Shown piece by piece: positions 46,409-55,464 of a DNA stretch of 64,000 bases. The notes under the pieces were generated by a model. It searched no databases, was not told the DNA's origin, and worked only from the letters and a program-made list of their open reading frames with translations. The DNA comes from Spongiihabitans sp963422685 (GTDB lineage Bacteria; Pseudomonadota; Gammaproteobacteria; Arenicellales; Poriferihabitantaceae). How positions within the stretch are numbered: the first letter of the stretch is position 1; each line of letters starts with the position of its first letter. The position numbers and the translations under genes were made by a program. The stretch is from NCBI GenBank assembly GCA_963422685.1, contig OY730442.1:124001-188000 (forward strand), in the 5' to 3' direction.

Positions 46409-47194
46409 TCATCTACTCCCACCCAGCAGCGCCATCGTTTCCAAAACACCATGGTCCGAAGGATTGTCTGTAATTAATATATTTTCGATACCGGCAATCG
46501 CGCATTGGGTTGCAATACGGGAACTAATGGTTATCACCGGGGTTTGCCTTAACAGGGCAAGATTCGCGTTCCCGAGTAACTCTGCCAGGGCATCCAGAAT
46601 GGAAACGCTGGTAATCAATACCGCATTAATATCGCCATTTAGCCATTTTTCCACAATGGATTGAATTGACCGGGTTGTCGTCGCTCGGTGATAAGTCTGG
46701 ACGTAACTGATTCGGCAACCCCGATTTTCCAACTCTTTTCGCAGCCATTCCCGCCCGGATTGCCCACGGAATATGACAGCCTGCTTTTTGTTAAAGTCAT
46801 AATCACCCATACACGCAAGCAGGCCCTCGCTGTCAAACCGACTGTCGGGTACAAAATCAACAGGAATGCCCAATGATTCACAATACTGCGCGGTTTTCCA
46901 ACCCACCGCTGCAACCTGTAAATTTTCAGGCAGGGCGGCATCCAGGTCACGCAGGCGGGAAGCAAAGCCATTGACCGCAGATACGCTGACAAAAATAATC
47001 AGATCCACTTTGCTTAATTGCGCAACACAGCGATCCAGATGGTTAAAATCGGCTAGTTCGAAAATTTCAACTACCGGAAAAACAATGGCCGTTCCGGCAT
47101 GAGACTCAATCAATCCTGCGATACGGTTTCCCTGGAGTAAAGGCCGGGGAATCAGAACCTTCACCCCGTATAAAGCATTTTTATGGATTTTCAT
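46409..47194 (-). CDS. hemD: Uroporphyrinogen-III synthase
   Basis: 261 residues from ATG 47194, which overlaps the hemC end by 14 bp; a longer frame upstream lies within hemC. HemD sequences are poorly conserved, but VLIPRPLLQGNRIAGLIESH at the N-terminus and the mid-region VSVSAVNGFASRL match the family. The two-lobed architecture and position directly after hemC make the call firm. It cyclises hydroxymethylbilane with inversion of ring D. Confidence 0.9.
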   Translation of the reverse strand: MKIHKNALYGVKVLIPRPLLQGNRIAGLIESHAGTAIVFPVVEIFELADFNHLDRCVAQLSKVDLIIFVSVSAVNGFASRLRDLDAALPENLQVAAVGWKTAQYCESLGIPVDFVPDSRFDSEGLLACMGDYDFNKKQAVIFRGQSGREWLRKELENRGCRISYVQTYHRATTTRSIQSIVEKWLNGDINAVLITSVSILDALAELLGNANLALLRQTPVITISSRIATQCAIAGIENILITDNPSDHGVLETMALLGGSR

Positions 47195-48122
47195 AGACGG
47201 CGGCGAGAATATCCCCTGCGCCCTGCGCCAGCAAATCTTCCGCGACTTCCTGACCGAGTCCGATGCAAGCAGACGCCAAACCGGTTTTTTCGCTGGATAA
47301 AATTCGTGAACCATCCACTTCCCCAACCAGGCCTCTGATTTTAATTCCCGGTTCCCCGCAATGCTGGCGAATTAATTCTGAAAACACCGCGACCGGAACA
47401 TGACATCCGCCGCCCAACCTTGCATTGGCCGCCCGCTCGGCTTGCACTTGAATAGAGGCGTCGCTGTCATTTAACGGCGCAATCAATTGATTGATGGCGT
47501 GATCATCGATTCTGCATTCGATGCCTATCACCCCCTGACCTGCAGCCGGCAGGCAAACCGATGGATCAATGGCCTGCATTATTCGATGGCCAAACTGCAG
47601 GCGCTTCAATCCAGACACGGCAAGAATGATCGCCGAATACTGACCGCCATCAAGCCGGGCCAGCCGGGTGTTTACATTCCCTCGCAAATTCCTGGCCACC
47701 AAATGGGGATAATGCGCCAGAATCTGGCAGCGTCTGCGCAGGCTGCATGTTCCCACCACAGCCCCCTGGGGCATGTTTGACAGTGAATCATATTGATTGG
47801 ACACAAAGGCATCACGCGGGTCTTCCCGTGCGCAAACAACAGGAATATGCAATCCACCGGGAAGATTAACCGTAACATCTTTCATCGAATGCACCGCCAA
47901 ATCAACGGATCCATCCAGCAAAGCCAACTCTAACTCTTTCAAAAACAAGCCTTTTCCGCCTACCTTGGACAAAGGGATATCGAGCGTCTTGTCGCCTTCA
48001 GTGACAATCTCAACCAGCGCAACTTCGATATTTTTATGTGCGAACAGCAAGGCACGACGCACATAATTTGCCTGCCACAGGGCCAGTTGGCTGGCCCGGG
48101 TTCCGATTCTGATTTTTTTCAA
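47181..48122 (-). CDS. hemC: Hydroxymethylbilane synthase (porphobilinogen deaminase)
   Basis: 313 residues. It polymerises four porphobilinogens. RIGTRASQLALWQANYVRRA at the N-terminus, VAVHSMKDVTVNLPGGL with the catalytic Asp region, VVGTCSLRRRCQILAHYP, NVNTRLARLDGGQYSAIILA, and the dipyrromethane-attachment Cys in LGGGCHVPVAVF are all present. It starts 23 bp after the SPOR-protein gene and overlaps hemD. Confidence 0.96.
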   Translation of the reverse strand: MKKIRIGTRASQLALWQANYVRRALLFAHKNIEVALVEIVTEGDKTLDIPLSKVGGKGLFLKELELALLDGSVDLAVHSMKDVTVNLPGGLHIPVVCAREDPRDAFVSNQYDSLSNMPQGAVVGTCSLRRRCQILAHYPHLVARNLRGNVNTRLARLDGGQYSAIILAVSGLKRLQFGHRIMQAIDPSVCLPAAGQGVIGIECRIDDHAINQLIAPLNDSDASIQVQAERAANARLGGGCHVPVAVFSELIRQHCGEPGIKIRGLVGEVDGSRILSSEKTGLASACIGLGQEVAEDLLAQGAGDILAAVYENP

Positions 48123-48145
48123 GTCATGCCCGCCGATGAGCGCGA

Positions 48146-48793
48146 TTATCCGTCCCTGGAAATTTTCAGGCGCAATGTTTTAATTCCCTGCCCGGCCAGC
48201 TTTTCGTCGGCTTTGACCATGTTGCGGTAACTCGAATAGGGGCCCAGTCTGACCCGAAAAAAATCACCTTTACCCTGAATCGTTACCTTTTGTATGGATG
48301 ACACCAGGCCAGTTAACGCCAGTTCGGCCCGCAATCTGTCCGCCTCCACCTTGTTTTTATACGACCCGGCCTGCAGCATATAAGCGCTGTTGGCTACGGC
48401 CCGGGGCTGACTGGTTATTGCCTGTGCATTGGTATTGTGGTGCGGTTTCGGGGGTGGTGGGTCAGAAGATGATGGATCAGATTCAACGGTGGGTACCAGC
48501 ACTTCAATTTCTGGCAATACGGTAAAGAAATCAAAATCAGTTTGCTGTTTGACCGGTTTATCCGCTTCACTGACGCCTTGTTTGGCAATGGACGCCTGAT
48601 CCCGCTGCCTGGACTGATCGATCATTTTGCGAATACCGGTACCCACACCGCCATCCGCAGACTGCATACCCTGCCACAACATGGTCGCTAATGACCCGAT
48701 CACCATGCCCGCTGACAACATCCCCAAACCCTGGAACGTCTGTTTTTTGCCGGCGGATGATCGAGCGGGGGATTTACGTTTTGCCTGAGACAT
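48146..48793 (-). CDS. SPOR-domain membrane protein (FtsN-like)
   Basis: 215 residues. There is a basic cytoplasmic N-terminus, one membrane helix (LGMLSAGMVIGSLATMLWQG, about 23-42), a periplasmic linker rich in Pro/Ser (PSSSDPPPPKPHHN) and a C-terminal SPOR domain (about 138-215). The SPOR domain includes YMLQAGSYKNKVEADRLRAE and GDFFRVRLGPYSSYRNMVKA. SPOR domains bind denuded septal peptidoglycan. An argS-SPOR gene pair is common in gammaproteobacteria. Whether it is the true FtsN cannot be proven from this window. Confidence 0.86.
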   Translation of the reverse strand: MSQAKRKSPARSSAGKKQTFQGLGMLSAGMVIGSLATMLWQGMQSADGGVGTGIRKMIDQSRQRDQASIAKQGVSEADKPVKQQTDFDFFTVLPEIEVLVPTVESDPSSSDPPPPKPHHNTNAQAITSQPRAVANSAYMLQAGSYKNKVEADRLRAELALTGLVSSIQKVTIQGKGDFFRVRLGPYSSYRNMVKADEKLAGQGIKTLRLKISRDG

Positions 48794-48882
48794 TATCCTG
48801 AAACATTATCGTGGGGCATGATTAAATACGAAGAGCGCCAGATTGGACTGTATTTTTAAACATAACCAAACATGCATAAAAA

Positions 48883-50622
48883 TCACATCTTTTCCGGCGC
48901 ATTCACGCCCAGCATATCCAGTCCGTTTGCGATGACAATCCGGGTTGATTCGATTAATCCGAGCCGGGCGAGGCGGATATCTTCTTCGCTTGAAAGAAAT
49001 GGATGGGCATTGTAATAAGTGTGGAATGCGTTGGCCAGATCACGCAAATAATATGCGATTTGATGCGGTGCAAAACTACTGGCCGCAATTTCCACCGCTT
49101 CGGGAAAGCGGGACAATATTTTGAGCAAATCCAATTCCTCGGGCTGTTTGAGCAAGGCATAATCCGGTGTGGCGTGTTGCAATGTCTGCATGCCTTTTTC
49201 CTCAAGCTGGCGAAATACGCTGCAAATTCGGGCATGGGCATACTGGATATAATATACGGGATTGTCTGATGACCGGGATTTTGCCAAATCCAGGTCGAAA
49301 TCCAGATGCTGATCGGGCCTTCTCAACACATAGAAAAAACGCGCCGCATCATTCCCCACTTCATCGCGCAAGTCGCGTAAAGTAACGAACTCACCGCTGC
49401 GGGTGGACATCGACATTTTCTCGCCGCCCCGATACAAAATCGCGAATTGAACGATTATAAACAGGAGTCTTTCAGGGAAATTCCCCAGCGCCGCAAATGA
49501 GGCATAAAGACGCTTTATATAACCGTGATGATCGGCGCCGAAAATGTTGATAATCCTGTCGAAACCACGCTGCGCCTTGTTGTAATGATACGCCGTATCA
49601 GAGGCGAAATAGGTATGCACGCCGTTCGCGCGCATTACTACCCGGTCCTTGTCGTCGCCAAAGTCTGTGGCCTTAAACCACCTGGCGCCGTCCTTTTGGT
49701 ATATATGACCGTTTTCTTCCAGTGTGCTTATGGATTTCTCCATATCACCGTTGTCCACCAGGCTGCGCTCGGAAAACCACCGCTGGAATACCACGCCAAA
49801 CTCCGCCAGGTCCTGGCGAATATCATCCACCATGGTATCGCAGCCGGTATTGAACAAAACCCTGAAATTCCTGTCACCAAGATATTCCTTGCAACGGCTG
49901 ATCAGCACATCAATGGACGACTCCCTGTCAGCGGGAAGATCATTAAACAGGCGTGCCGTATTTACCGCGTAGCGCTCGCCCACTTTGTCTTGCAGTTGGG
50001 CTGCTATACGGCGCACATAATCACCCTGATAGGCATTTTGCGGAAACGCAACGTCCTGACCGCATAATTCCATATATCTCAGCCACACACTCACCGCCAG
50101 AATATCCATCTGGCGGCCGCCGTCATTGATGTAGTACTCGCAGTGGGTATCATAGCCCGCCGCGCGCAGTACCCGGGCCAGGGCATCGCCATAGGCGGCG
50201 CCCCGGCCATGCCCAACGTGCAGCGGGCCAGTTGGATTTGTGGATACGAACTCCACCATAATCCGCTCGCCACGGCCCATATTACTTCGCCCAAATGCAG
50301 TATTTTGCGCCCGAATTTTGTCAATCAGCGAAAGATAGGCGTTTTTTGTGAGATGAAAGTTTATAAACCCGGGGCCGGCCAGATCGATTTTCTCGACAAC
50401 ATCGCACGGGGGCAGTTCAGCCAGAATTTTCTCTGCCAGCGCTTTCGGGTTGATGCCCGCCTGCTGCGCCAGTTTCATCGCTAAATTGCTGGCAAAATCG
50501 CCATGCGCCGCATCCCGTGCACGTTCCACACTAATCAAATCTCCAGCGGATTGATCCAGAATTCCCTGGTGTTGCAATGCCTCCACCGCCCTGGCGAGGA
50601 GCTGGATGATGATGTTTTTCAC
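48883..50622 (-). CDS. argS: Arginyl-tRNA synthetase
   Basis: 579 residues from GTG 50622, which restores the usual KNIIIQLLARAVEAL N-terminus and matches E. coli length (577). An in-frame start at 50694 would add 24 residues. Class I motifs are PTGPLHVGHGRGAAYGDALA (HIGH) and GGEKMSMSTRSGEFVTLRDL (KMSKS equivalent KMSMS). The C-terminal anticodon-binding domain ends with LDMLGVNAPEKM. It heads a minus-strand run ending with hemY and is divergent from the iron transporter. Confidence 0.95.
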   Translation of the reverse strand: MKNIIIQLLARAVEALQHQGILDQSAGDLISVERARDAAHGDFASNLAMKLAQQAGINPKALAEKILAELPPCDVVEKIDLAGPGFINFHLTKNAYLSLIDKIRAQNTAFGRSNMGRGERIMVEFVSTNPTGPLHVGHGRGAAYGDALARVLRAAGYDTHCEYYINDGGRQMDILAVSVWLRYMELCGQDVAFPQNAYQGDYVRRIAAQLQDKVGERYAVNTARLFNDLPADRESSIDVLISRCKEYLGDRNFRVLFNTGCDTMVDDIRQDLAEFGVVFQRWFSERSLVDNGDMEKSISTLEENGHIYQKDGARWFKATDFGDDKDRVVMRANGVHTYFASDTAYHYNKAQRGFDRIINIFGADHHGYIKRLYASFAALGNFPERLLFIIVQFAILYRGGEKMSMSTRSGEFVTLRDLRDEVGNDAARFFYVLRRPDQHLDFDLDLAKSRSSDNPVYYIQYAHARICSVFRQLEEKGMQTLQHATPDYALLKQPEELDLLKILSRFPEAVEIAASSFAPHQIAYYLRDLANAFHTYYNAHPFLSSEEDIRLARLGLIESTRIVIANGLDMLGVNAPEKM

Positions 50623-50744
50623 AGAAGTCTGAATTAATCCGCTGGAAATCGGGCGCGTGATTGTACCTTCAGGCGGCTCCCGGTAGAAGTGCAACTGAGT
50701 TTAAAACCAAACCTACCCAGGACCAGAAATAATCAAGAATAATA

Positions 50745-50773
50745 TTGCGAATCATTCTCATTCGCGTTACGAT
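50745..50773 (+). promoter_or_regulatory. Sigma-70 promoter with Fur-like operator, upstream of fbpA
   Basis: TTGCGA (50745-50750), a 17-base spacer and TACGAT (50768-50773) form a good promoter 36 bp before the fbpA ATG at 50809. Inside it lies GCGAAT-N7-ATTCGC (50747-50765) whose core AATCATTCTCATT resembles Fur boxes. Fur with iron would block the polymerase directly. Functional assignment is inference from motif and the gene served. Confidence 0.65.
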
Positions 50774-50808
50774 TCGCGCATTACACCCTGCCAACTATCT
50801 ATACATTA

Positions 50809-51834
50809 ATGAGAAATATGAACAAAACTATTACCGCCCCGTTCCTGCTCGGAATGCTTTTTGCCGCCATTCCCTGGAGCTATGCTGCGGATGAAGTAAA
50901 CGTTTACTCCTATCGCAAGCCCCAGCTCATCCAACCCGTGTTTGATGAATTTACCCAATCCACTGGAATCCGTGTCAACGTTGTATTTGCCAAAAAAGGC
51001 ATGCTGGAGAAATTGCGCAGCGAAGGCATGAACAGCCCTGCGGACGTTGTTTTTACGGTTGATATTGGCCGATTATCCGATCTGAAAAATGCCGAATTAA
51101 CCCAGTCGGTTCGAAATACAGTTTTGGACAATAACATTCCGGCATATATGCGCGACCCCGAAGGTCACTGGTATGGATTGACTTCCAGAGCGCGAATCAT
51201 TGTTACCTCCAAAGACCGCATCAGTGAGGGCGCGGTGTCCTCCTACGAAGATCTGGCCGAGCCGAGATTCAAAGGTTTGATTTGTACCCGCTCGGGGAAA
51301 CACGCTTATATGGTTGCGCTCACTGCGGCCATGATCGCGCACCACGGCATAGCCGAAGCGCAGCAGTGGCTGGCCGGATTAAAATCCAACCTGGCGCGCA
51401 AGCCGGAAGGCAATGATCGGTCCCAGGTAAAAGCGATTAAACAAGGAGTATGCGATATTGCCCTGATCAACCATTATTACATGTATAAAATGATGACCGA
51501 CCCGAAGCAGAAGCCCTGGGCGGATGCAGTGCGTGTCGTCTTCCCCAATCAAAATAGTCGGGGGACCCATATGAACATCAGCGGCATGGCGATGACAAAG
51601 TATGCCCCCAATAAAGATCATGCGTTAAAACTGATGGAATTTCTGTCAGGCGAGGGGGCACAGCAAATGTACGCCCAAGTAAATGGCGAATACGCCGTCA
51701 AGCAAGGCATTCCGCTGGCGGATTCGGTCAAGGCCTGGGGCCATTTCAAACGCGACCATATCAATCTCATCGAGGTAGCGGGATTTCGCGCCGAAGCCTC
51801 CAGAATGGCAGACCGGGTTGCTTACGACGACTAA
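50809..51834 (+). CDS. fbpA: Iron(III) ABC transporter, periplasmic binding protein
   Basis: 341 residues. A signal peptide (ITAPFLLGMLFAAIPWSYAA, cut about residue 26-27) precedes a type II periplasmic-binding fold: VNVYSYRKPQLIQPVFDEFT at the N-terminus and the paired tyrosines in LINHYYMYKMM that ligate ferric iron in FbpA/FutA proteins. Two ATGs 9 bp apart are possible starts. It opens the fbpABC operon behind a Fur-like promoter. It collects Fe3+ in the periplasm for the permease. Confidence 0.93.
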   Translation: MRNMNKTITAPFLLGMLFAAIPWSYAADEVNVYSYRKPQLIQPVFDEFTQSTGIRVNVVFAKKGMLEKLRSEGMNSPADVVFTVDIGRLSDLKNAELTQSVRNTVLDNNIPAYMRDPEGHWYGLTSRARIIVTSKDRISEGAVSSYEDLAEPRFKGLICTRSGKHAYMVALTAAMIAHHGIAEAQQWLAGLKSNLARKPEGNDRSQVKAIKQGVCDIALINHYYMYKMMTDPKQKPWADAVRVVFPNQNSRGTHMNISGMAMTKYAPNKDHALKLMEFLSGEGAQQMYAQVNGEYAVKQGIPLADSVKAWGHFKRDHINLIEVAGFRAEASRMADRVAYDD

Positions 51835-53473
51835 TACCGGGCCGTGGCAGACCGGAACAATCTGTATTGCGCTGGTGGCCGCACTTCCGGTTCTTGCCAT
51901 AGGCTGGCTGGCTTTTTTCCCAGCGGAAAATATCTGGCCGCACCTGGTTAGCACCGCCCTGCCCCGATACTTGCGCAACACCCTGGTTTTGATGGCCGGT
52001 GTGGGCGTTCTGGTGTCCTTGATTGGCGTATCCACTTCGTATCTGGTGAGCACCTGTATCTTCCCTTTTCGAACACAACTGGAATGGTTATTGTTACTTC
52101 CGCTGGCGGTACCCGCTTATGTAATCGCTTATCTATATACCGATTTGCTTGAGTTCGCGGGCCCGGTGCAAACCGGGTTACGGGGAATTTTCGGCTGGGA
52201 ACTGGCAAAGGACTACTGGTTTCCCAACATACGCAGCATGGGCGGCGCAATTAGTCTGATGGGGCTGGTGTTATACCCCTATGTGTATTTGCTGGCGCGC
52301 ACGTCGTTTCTTGAACAATCGCCTCATTTACTGGACGTCAGCCGTTTGATGGGGCGGTCGCAATTCAAAACTTTTCTATTTGTTTCGCTGCCCATCGCCA
52401 GGCCCGGAATCGCCATCGGCATCGCCCTGGCGTTAATGGAAACACTAAACGACTTCGGTACAGTGGATTTTTTTGCCGTACATACTTTAACTGCCGGATT
52501 ATTTGATGTCTGGCTGAATATGAATAATCTCGGCGGCGCAGCACAGATCGCCCTGATCATGCTGACGTTTGTGTTGTTACTCATTGGCCTGGAACTGCTC
52601 GGCAGGAAGCGGACTGGTTTTTATCAAAGCGTCGGCAGATTCACCGCGCGAGACAGAATCAAGCTCAAGGGATGCCGGAAATGGGCAGCATTTACGATTT
52701 GTTTTATTCCGGTACTGGCCGGTTTTTTTATTCCGGTCGTCATGCTGGCCGGTTATGCCATGACTTATTTCCACCAGTCGTGGAACAGCCAGTTTCGAGA
52801 CTATGCAATGAATAGTTTGTGGGTTTCATTTGCTACTGCGAGTTGCTGCGTTTTCATGGCTTTATGGGTCAGTTATGCGAAACGAATCACCGGCAATGGC
52901 TGGGTAAATAATGCCGCAAGACTTGCATCCATGGGATACGCCGTACCCGGTGCGGTACTGGCCGTAGGCGTTGTTATCCCGCTGGCGGCCATTGACAACG
53001 GTGTGGATGGTTTTTTCAGATCATACTTTGGCATTTCTACCGGTCTGCTTTTGAGTGGCACAACCTGCGCATTAATTCTGACCTGCGTAATCCGCTTCCT
53101 GGCGATTTCTATCGGCGGTATCCAAGCGAGTTTTTCAAAGGTATCGACCTCTATCGATATGGCCGCCCGTACGCTGGGCCATGCTCCATTGAAAACATTG
53201 CGTTTATTCCACCTGCCATTGATAAAAAGCGGAGTGCTGAGCGCGGCGTTGATTGTATTCGTTGACTGCATGAAAGAATTGCCCGCCACGCTATTGCTGC
53301 GACCATTCAATTTCGAAACCCTGGCCACCCATGTATACCTTTTCGCTTCGGATGAAATGATTGAACAAAGTGCGCTGGGCGCATTATTTATCGTTCTGGC
53401 GGGCCTCATTCCGGTTATTGTCCTGAGTAAAACTATTGCGTATTCTCAAACCCTGACCCGCCAGACCGAGTAA
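51818..53473 (+). CDS. fbpB: Iron(III) ABC transporter, permease
   Basis: 551 residues, a fused two-half permease with about 12 membrane helices. Each half carries the EAA-type cytoplasmic loop (DVSRLMGRSQFKTFLFVSLP and DMAARTLGHAPLKTLRLFHL) that contacts the ATPase. The only plausible start is TTG at 51818, overlapping fbpA by 17 bp; no in-frame ATG or GTG lies nearby, so the exact N-terminus is less certain. Moves ferric iron across the inner membrane. Confidence 0.9.
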   Translation: MLTTTNTGPWQTGTICIALVAALPVLAIGWLAFFPAENIWPHLVSTALPRYLRNTLVLMAGVGVLVSLIGVSTSYLVSTCIFPFRTQLEWLLLLPLAVPAYVIAYLYTDLLEFAGPVQTGLRGIFGWELAKDYWFPNIRSMGGAISLMGLVLYPYVYLLARTSFLEQSPHLLDVSRLMGRSQFKTFLFVSLPIARPGIAIGIALALMETLNDFGTVDFFAVHTLTAGLFDVWLNMNNLGGAAQIALIMLTFVLLLIGLELLGRKRTGFYQSVGRFTARDRIKLKGCRKWAAFTICFIPVLAGFFIPVVMLAGYAMTYFHQSWNSQFRDYAMNSLWVSFATASCCVFMALWVSYAKRITGNGWVNNAARLASMGYAVPGAVLAVGVVIPLAAIDNGVDGFFRSYFGISTGLLLSGTTCALILTCVIRFLAISIGGIQASFSKVSTSIDMAARTLGHAPLKTLRLFHLPLIKSGVLSAALIVFVDCMKELPATLLLRPFNFETLATHVYLFASDEMIEQSALGALFIVLAGLIPVIVLSKTIAYSQTLTRQTE

Positions 53474-53485
53474 TTCTTCATCGCC

Positions 53486-54529
53486 ATGCCCCCGATGCTT
53501 ATAGTGCAAGACCTGATTTGCCGCTACCAGAATCGCAATGTGGTGGATTCGACCTGTTTTGCAATAGAAGAAGGCTCCCTGGCCTGTTTACTGGGTCCGA
53601 GCGGCTGCGGCAAAACCACCGTATTGCGGGCCATCGCCGGGTTTCAAAAGCTGCATTGCGGGTCAATAGTGCTCAACAACCGGTGTATTTCCAGCCCGGA
53701 AGGAAACATTCCGCCAGAGCAGCGTAACCTGAGCATGGTATTTCAGGATCATGCGCTGTTTCCGCATCTTACCGTGGAAAAAAATATCGCCGCCGGATTA
53801 CACCGCAATGCAAGAAAAAACAACGAGATAATCGTCGAAGAAATGCTGAGCTATGTCCGTTTGTCAGGGTTCAACAAACGCTATCCCCATGAACTATCCG
53901 GCGGACAACAGCAGCGGGTTGCCCTGGCCAGGGCGCTGGCACCGCGCCCTGGGTTATTGTTGATGGACGAACCGTTTTCCAGTCTTGACCGGGAACTGCG
54001 CGAAAGCCTGGGACAGGAAGTGCGCGACTTGTTGAAAAAAATTGGCACCACCTGCATTCTGGTTACCCATGATCAACAGGACGCATTCACCTTCAGCGAT
54101 CAGGTCGGGGTAATGAAAGACGGGAAAATTGAGCAGTGGGATACGCCTTATAACCTGTACCATCAACCCGCCACACGATTTGTGGCCGACTTTATTGGGG
54201 ATGGCGTGTTCCTTGATGCGATTATTCTGGACAAAAATAATATCAAATCCGAGCTGGCCGTGCTCCAGGGCGACCTGCAAGACGATGCCGAACCCGGCAA
54301 GCCCATTCAGCTATTGATTCGGCCGGATGACATCATTCACGATGATGCCAGCAAAATGACCGCAAAAATCAGGAAAAAGGCGTTTCGCGGCGAAAGTTAT
54401 TTATATACTCTGGTGCTTCCCAGTGGCAGCGAAATACTTTCTTTGGTGCCCTCTCACCACAATCACGCCATCGGCGAAGATCTAGGAATAAAACTGGAGA
54501 TCGACCATTTGGTTTGTTTTGACAGGTAG
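53486..54529 (+). CDS. fbpC: Iron(III) ABC transporter, ATP-binding protein
   Basis: 347 residues. Walker A LLGPSGCGKTTVLRAIAGFQ (about 35), Q-loop VFQDHALFPHLTVEKN, signature ELSGGQQQRVALARALAPRP, Walker B LLLMDEPFSSLDRELRES and the H-loop VTHDQQDAFTFSDQ are all intact. A C-terminal TOBE-like regulatory region (about 240-347) follows. It powers uptake by FbpAB and begins 12 bp after the fbpB stop. Confidence 0.94.
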   Translation: MPPMLIVQDLICRYQNRNVVDSTCFAIEEGSLACLLGPSGCGKTTVLRAIAGFQKLHCGSIVLNNRCISSPEGNIPPEQRNLSMVFQDHALFPHLTVEKNIAAGLHRNARKNNEIIVEEMLSYVRLSGFNKRYPHELSGGQQQRVALARALAPRPGLLLMDEPFSSLDRELRESLGQEVRDLLKKIGTTCILVTHDQQDAFTFSDQVGVMKDGKIEQWDTPYNLYHQPATRFVADFIGDGVFLDAIILDKNNIKSELAVLQGDLQDDAEPGKPIQLLIRPDDIIHDDASKMTAKIRKKAFRGESYLYTLVLPSGSEILSLVPSHHNHAIGEDLGIKLEIDHLVCFDR

Positions 54530-54853
54530 GAGCATGTTCTATACCGGCAACTCAATCTTTATATCGATTATTGTGAACAGGTTTAATTATTCTATCCGCT
54601 TGGGCAGAAACTTAAATTACAAGCCCCGTAATGAATATGCCTTGACAGGAGAAAAAAGATGAGGTCATACATAATAAAGCATCAATTGCCTTAGCTTTTC
54701 TAACCATTACTCTCTCAGGTTGTGTGTGGGGTCCAAACAGGAACAGATTCCTCCAGTGACAGCTGTACTGTTATGGGAGTGATCCCTGTAGCACATATTC
54801 CTAGAAAAAAAGGAACTCTATAACTGTTATTTTCCAGAATGGAGGCGGTGTAG
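54530..54853. other. Junction between iron transporter and phage tail module
   Basis: 324 bp, visibly AT-richer than either neighbour. It contains a broken small lipoprotein gene (54659-54823) and GGAGG at 54841 serving the first tail gene. No attachment repeat or integrase was found. Confidence 0.5.
54659..54823 (+). pseudogene. Small lipoprotein gene, frameshifted
   Basis: A well-placed AGGAG 7 bp before ATG 54659 starts a frame that stops after 11 codons. One extra A in the following A-run would give RSYIIKASIALAFLTITLSG-C, a perfect lipoprotein signal ending in a lipobox. A second shift in the GTGTGTGG run would continue as VQTGTDSSSDSCTVMGVIPV to a stop at 54821. Two single-base faults in simple-sequence runs suggest decay, phase variation or sequencing error. 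Family unknown. Confidence 0.5.
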
Positions 54854-55192
54854 ATGTTTCGTTTGGTGAAGCCGGAGACGATCACCTTGTCGGTGAAGTT
54901 GTCGCCGCCGGGTGGTCCGGCGGGAGAAATCAGGATCACCATGCGTTATCTGGGTCGGGATGAGCGAGTGGAATATCAGCAGCGCATTGCTGAGGAGAAT
55001 CTGTATGACCAGGACATTGTGGACGATTTGCTGGTGGGCTGGGCCGGATTGGCGGATGAGCAGGGCAAGGCGCTGGACTTCAGTGACGAGTCCAGGCGCA
55101 GGGAAGTATTGAATCTGGAATACGTGTGGGTTCCGTTGAGGAATGCGGTATTGCAGGAATTGCTGGGTTCTTTGGCGTTAGAAAAAAACTGA
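54854..55192 (+). CDS. Phage tail assembly chaperone (gpG-like)
   Basis: 112 residues, with GGAGG 8 bp before the ATG. Acidic and helical (MRYLGRDERVEYQQRIAEEN, DIVDDLLVGWAGLADEQGKA), consistent with tail assembly chaperones encoded just before a tape measure gene. Its last sense codons are GAA AAA AAC before TGA, containing a canonical slippery heptamer. Ribosomes slipping back one base enter the next frame, giving a 203-residue fusion. The unshifted product is the G-like form. Confidence 0.8.
   Translation: MFRLVKPETITLSVKLSPPGGPAGEIRITMRYLGRDERVEYQQRIAEENLYDQDIVDDLLVGWAGLADEQGKALDFSDESRRREVLNLEYVWVPLRNAVLQELLGSLALEKN
55183..55189 (+). promoter_or_regulatory. Programmed -1 ribosomal frameshift site A-AAA-AAC
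   Basis: Read in the zero frame the bases are (ga)A AAA AAC tga, exactly X-XXY-YYZ, placed right before the stop of the upstream gene. The -1 frame continues as LTGAARGWAAQAVGEIAVWP without a stop to 55464. GC-rich sequence just downstream (55197-55217) could form a stimulatory stem. Confidence 0.8.
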
Positions 55193-55464
55193 CAGGTGCC
55201 GCCCGGGGATGGGCGGCACAGGCAGTGGGTGAGATTGCGGTATGGCCGGACAACTGGCCGGTGGTAGAGGCCTGGAGTTTAATTTGCGATCAATGGCGTG
55301 TTGGTGCCATGGGCGGGGTGTTGGGGCTGGACTGGCCGGCGGTGAAGGTGCTGCTGAAAGCCCAGGGTGTGAAGCTCACCGGGCGTCTGGTGCGGGGTTT
55401 ACGGATGATGGAGCGCGAAGCGCGGCAGGTGCTGAATGAGGATAGTAGTTTAAGGCGGCAATGA
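55189..55464 (+). CDS. Tail assembly chaperone extension (gpGT-like, DUF1799-type), read by -1 frameshift
   Basis: About 91 residues appended to the gpG-like protein after frameshifting at 55183-55189. The segment VWPDNWPVVEAWSLICDQWR followed by GLDWPAVKVLLKAQGV matches the DUF1799 pattern seen in phage tail modules in this position. An ATG at 55126 gives an independent frame, but it overlaps the upstream gene and lacks a ribosome site, so the fusion is favoured. In lambda-like phages gpGT binds the tape measure protein and recruits the tail tube subunit. Confidence 0.77.
   Translation: MTGAARGWAAQAVGEIAVWPDNWPVVEAWSLICDQWRVGAMGGVLGLDWPAVKVLLKAQGVKLTGRLVRGLRMMEREARQVLNEDSSLRRQ

Noticed and set aside
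55126..55188. Independent ATG start at 55126 for the second chaperone frame
   Set aside because: No Shine-Dalgarno, it overlaps the first gene, and the slippery heptamer offers a better explanation.
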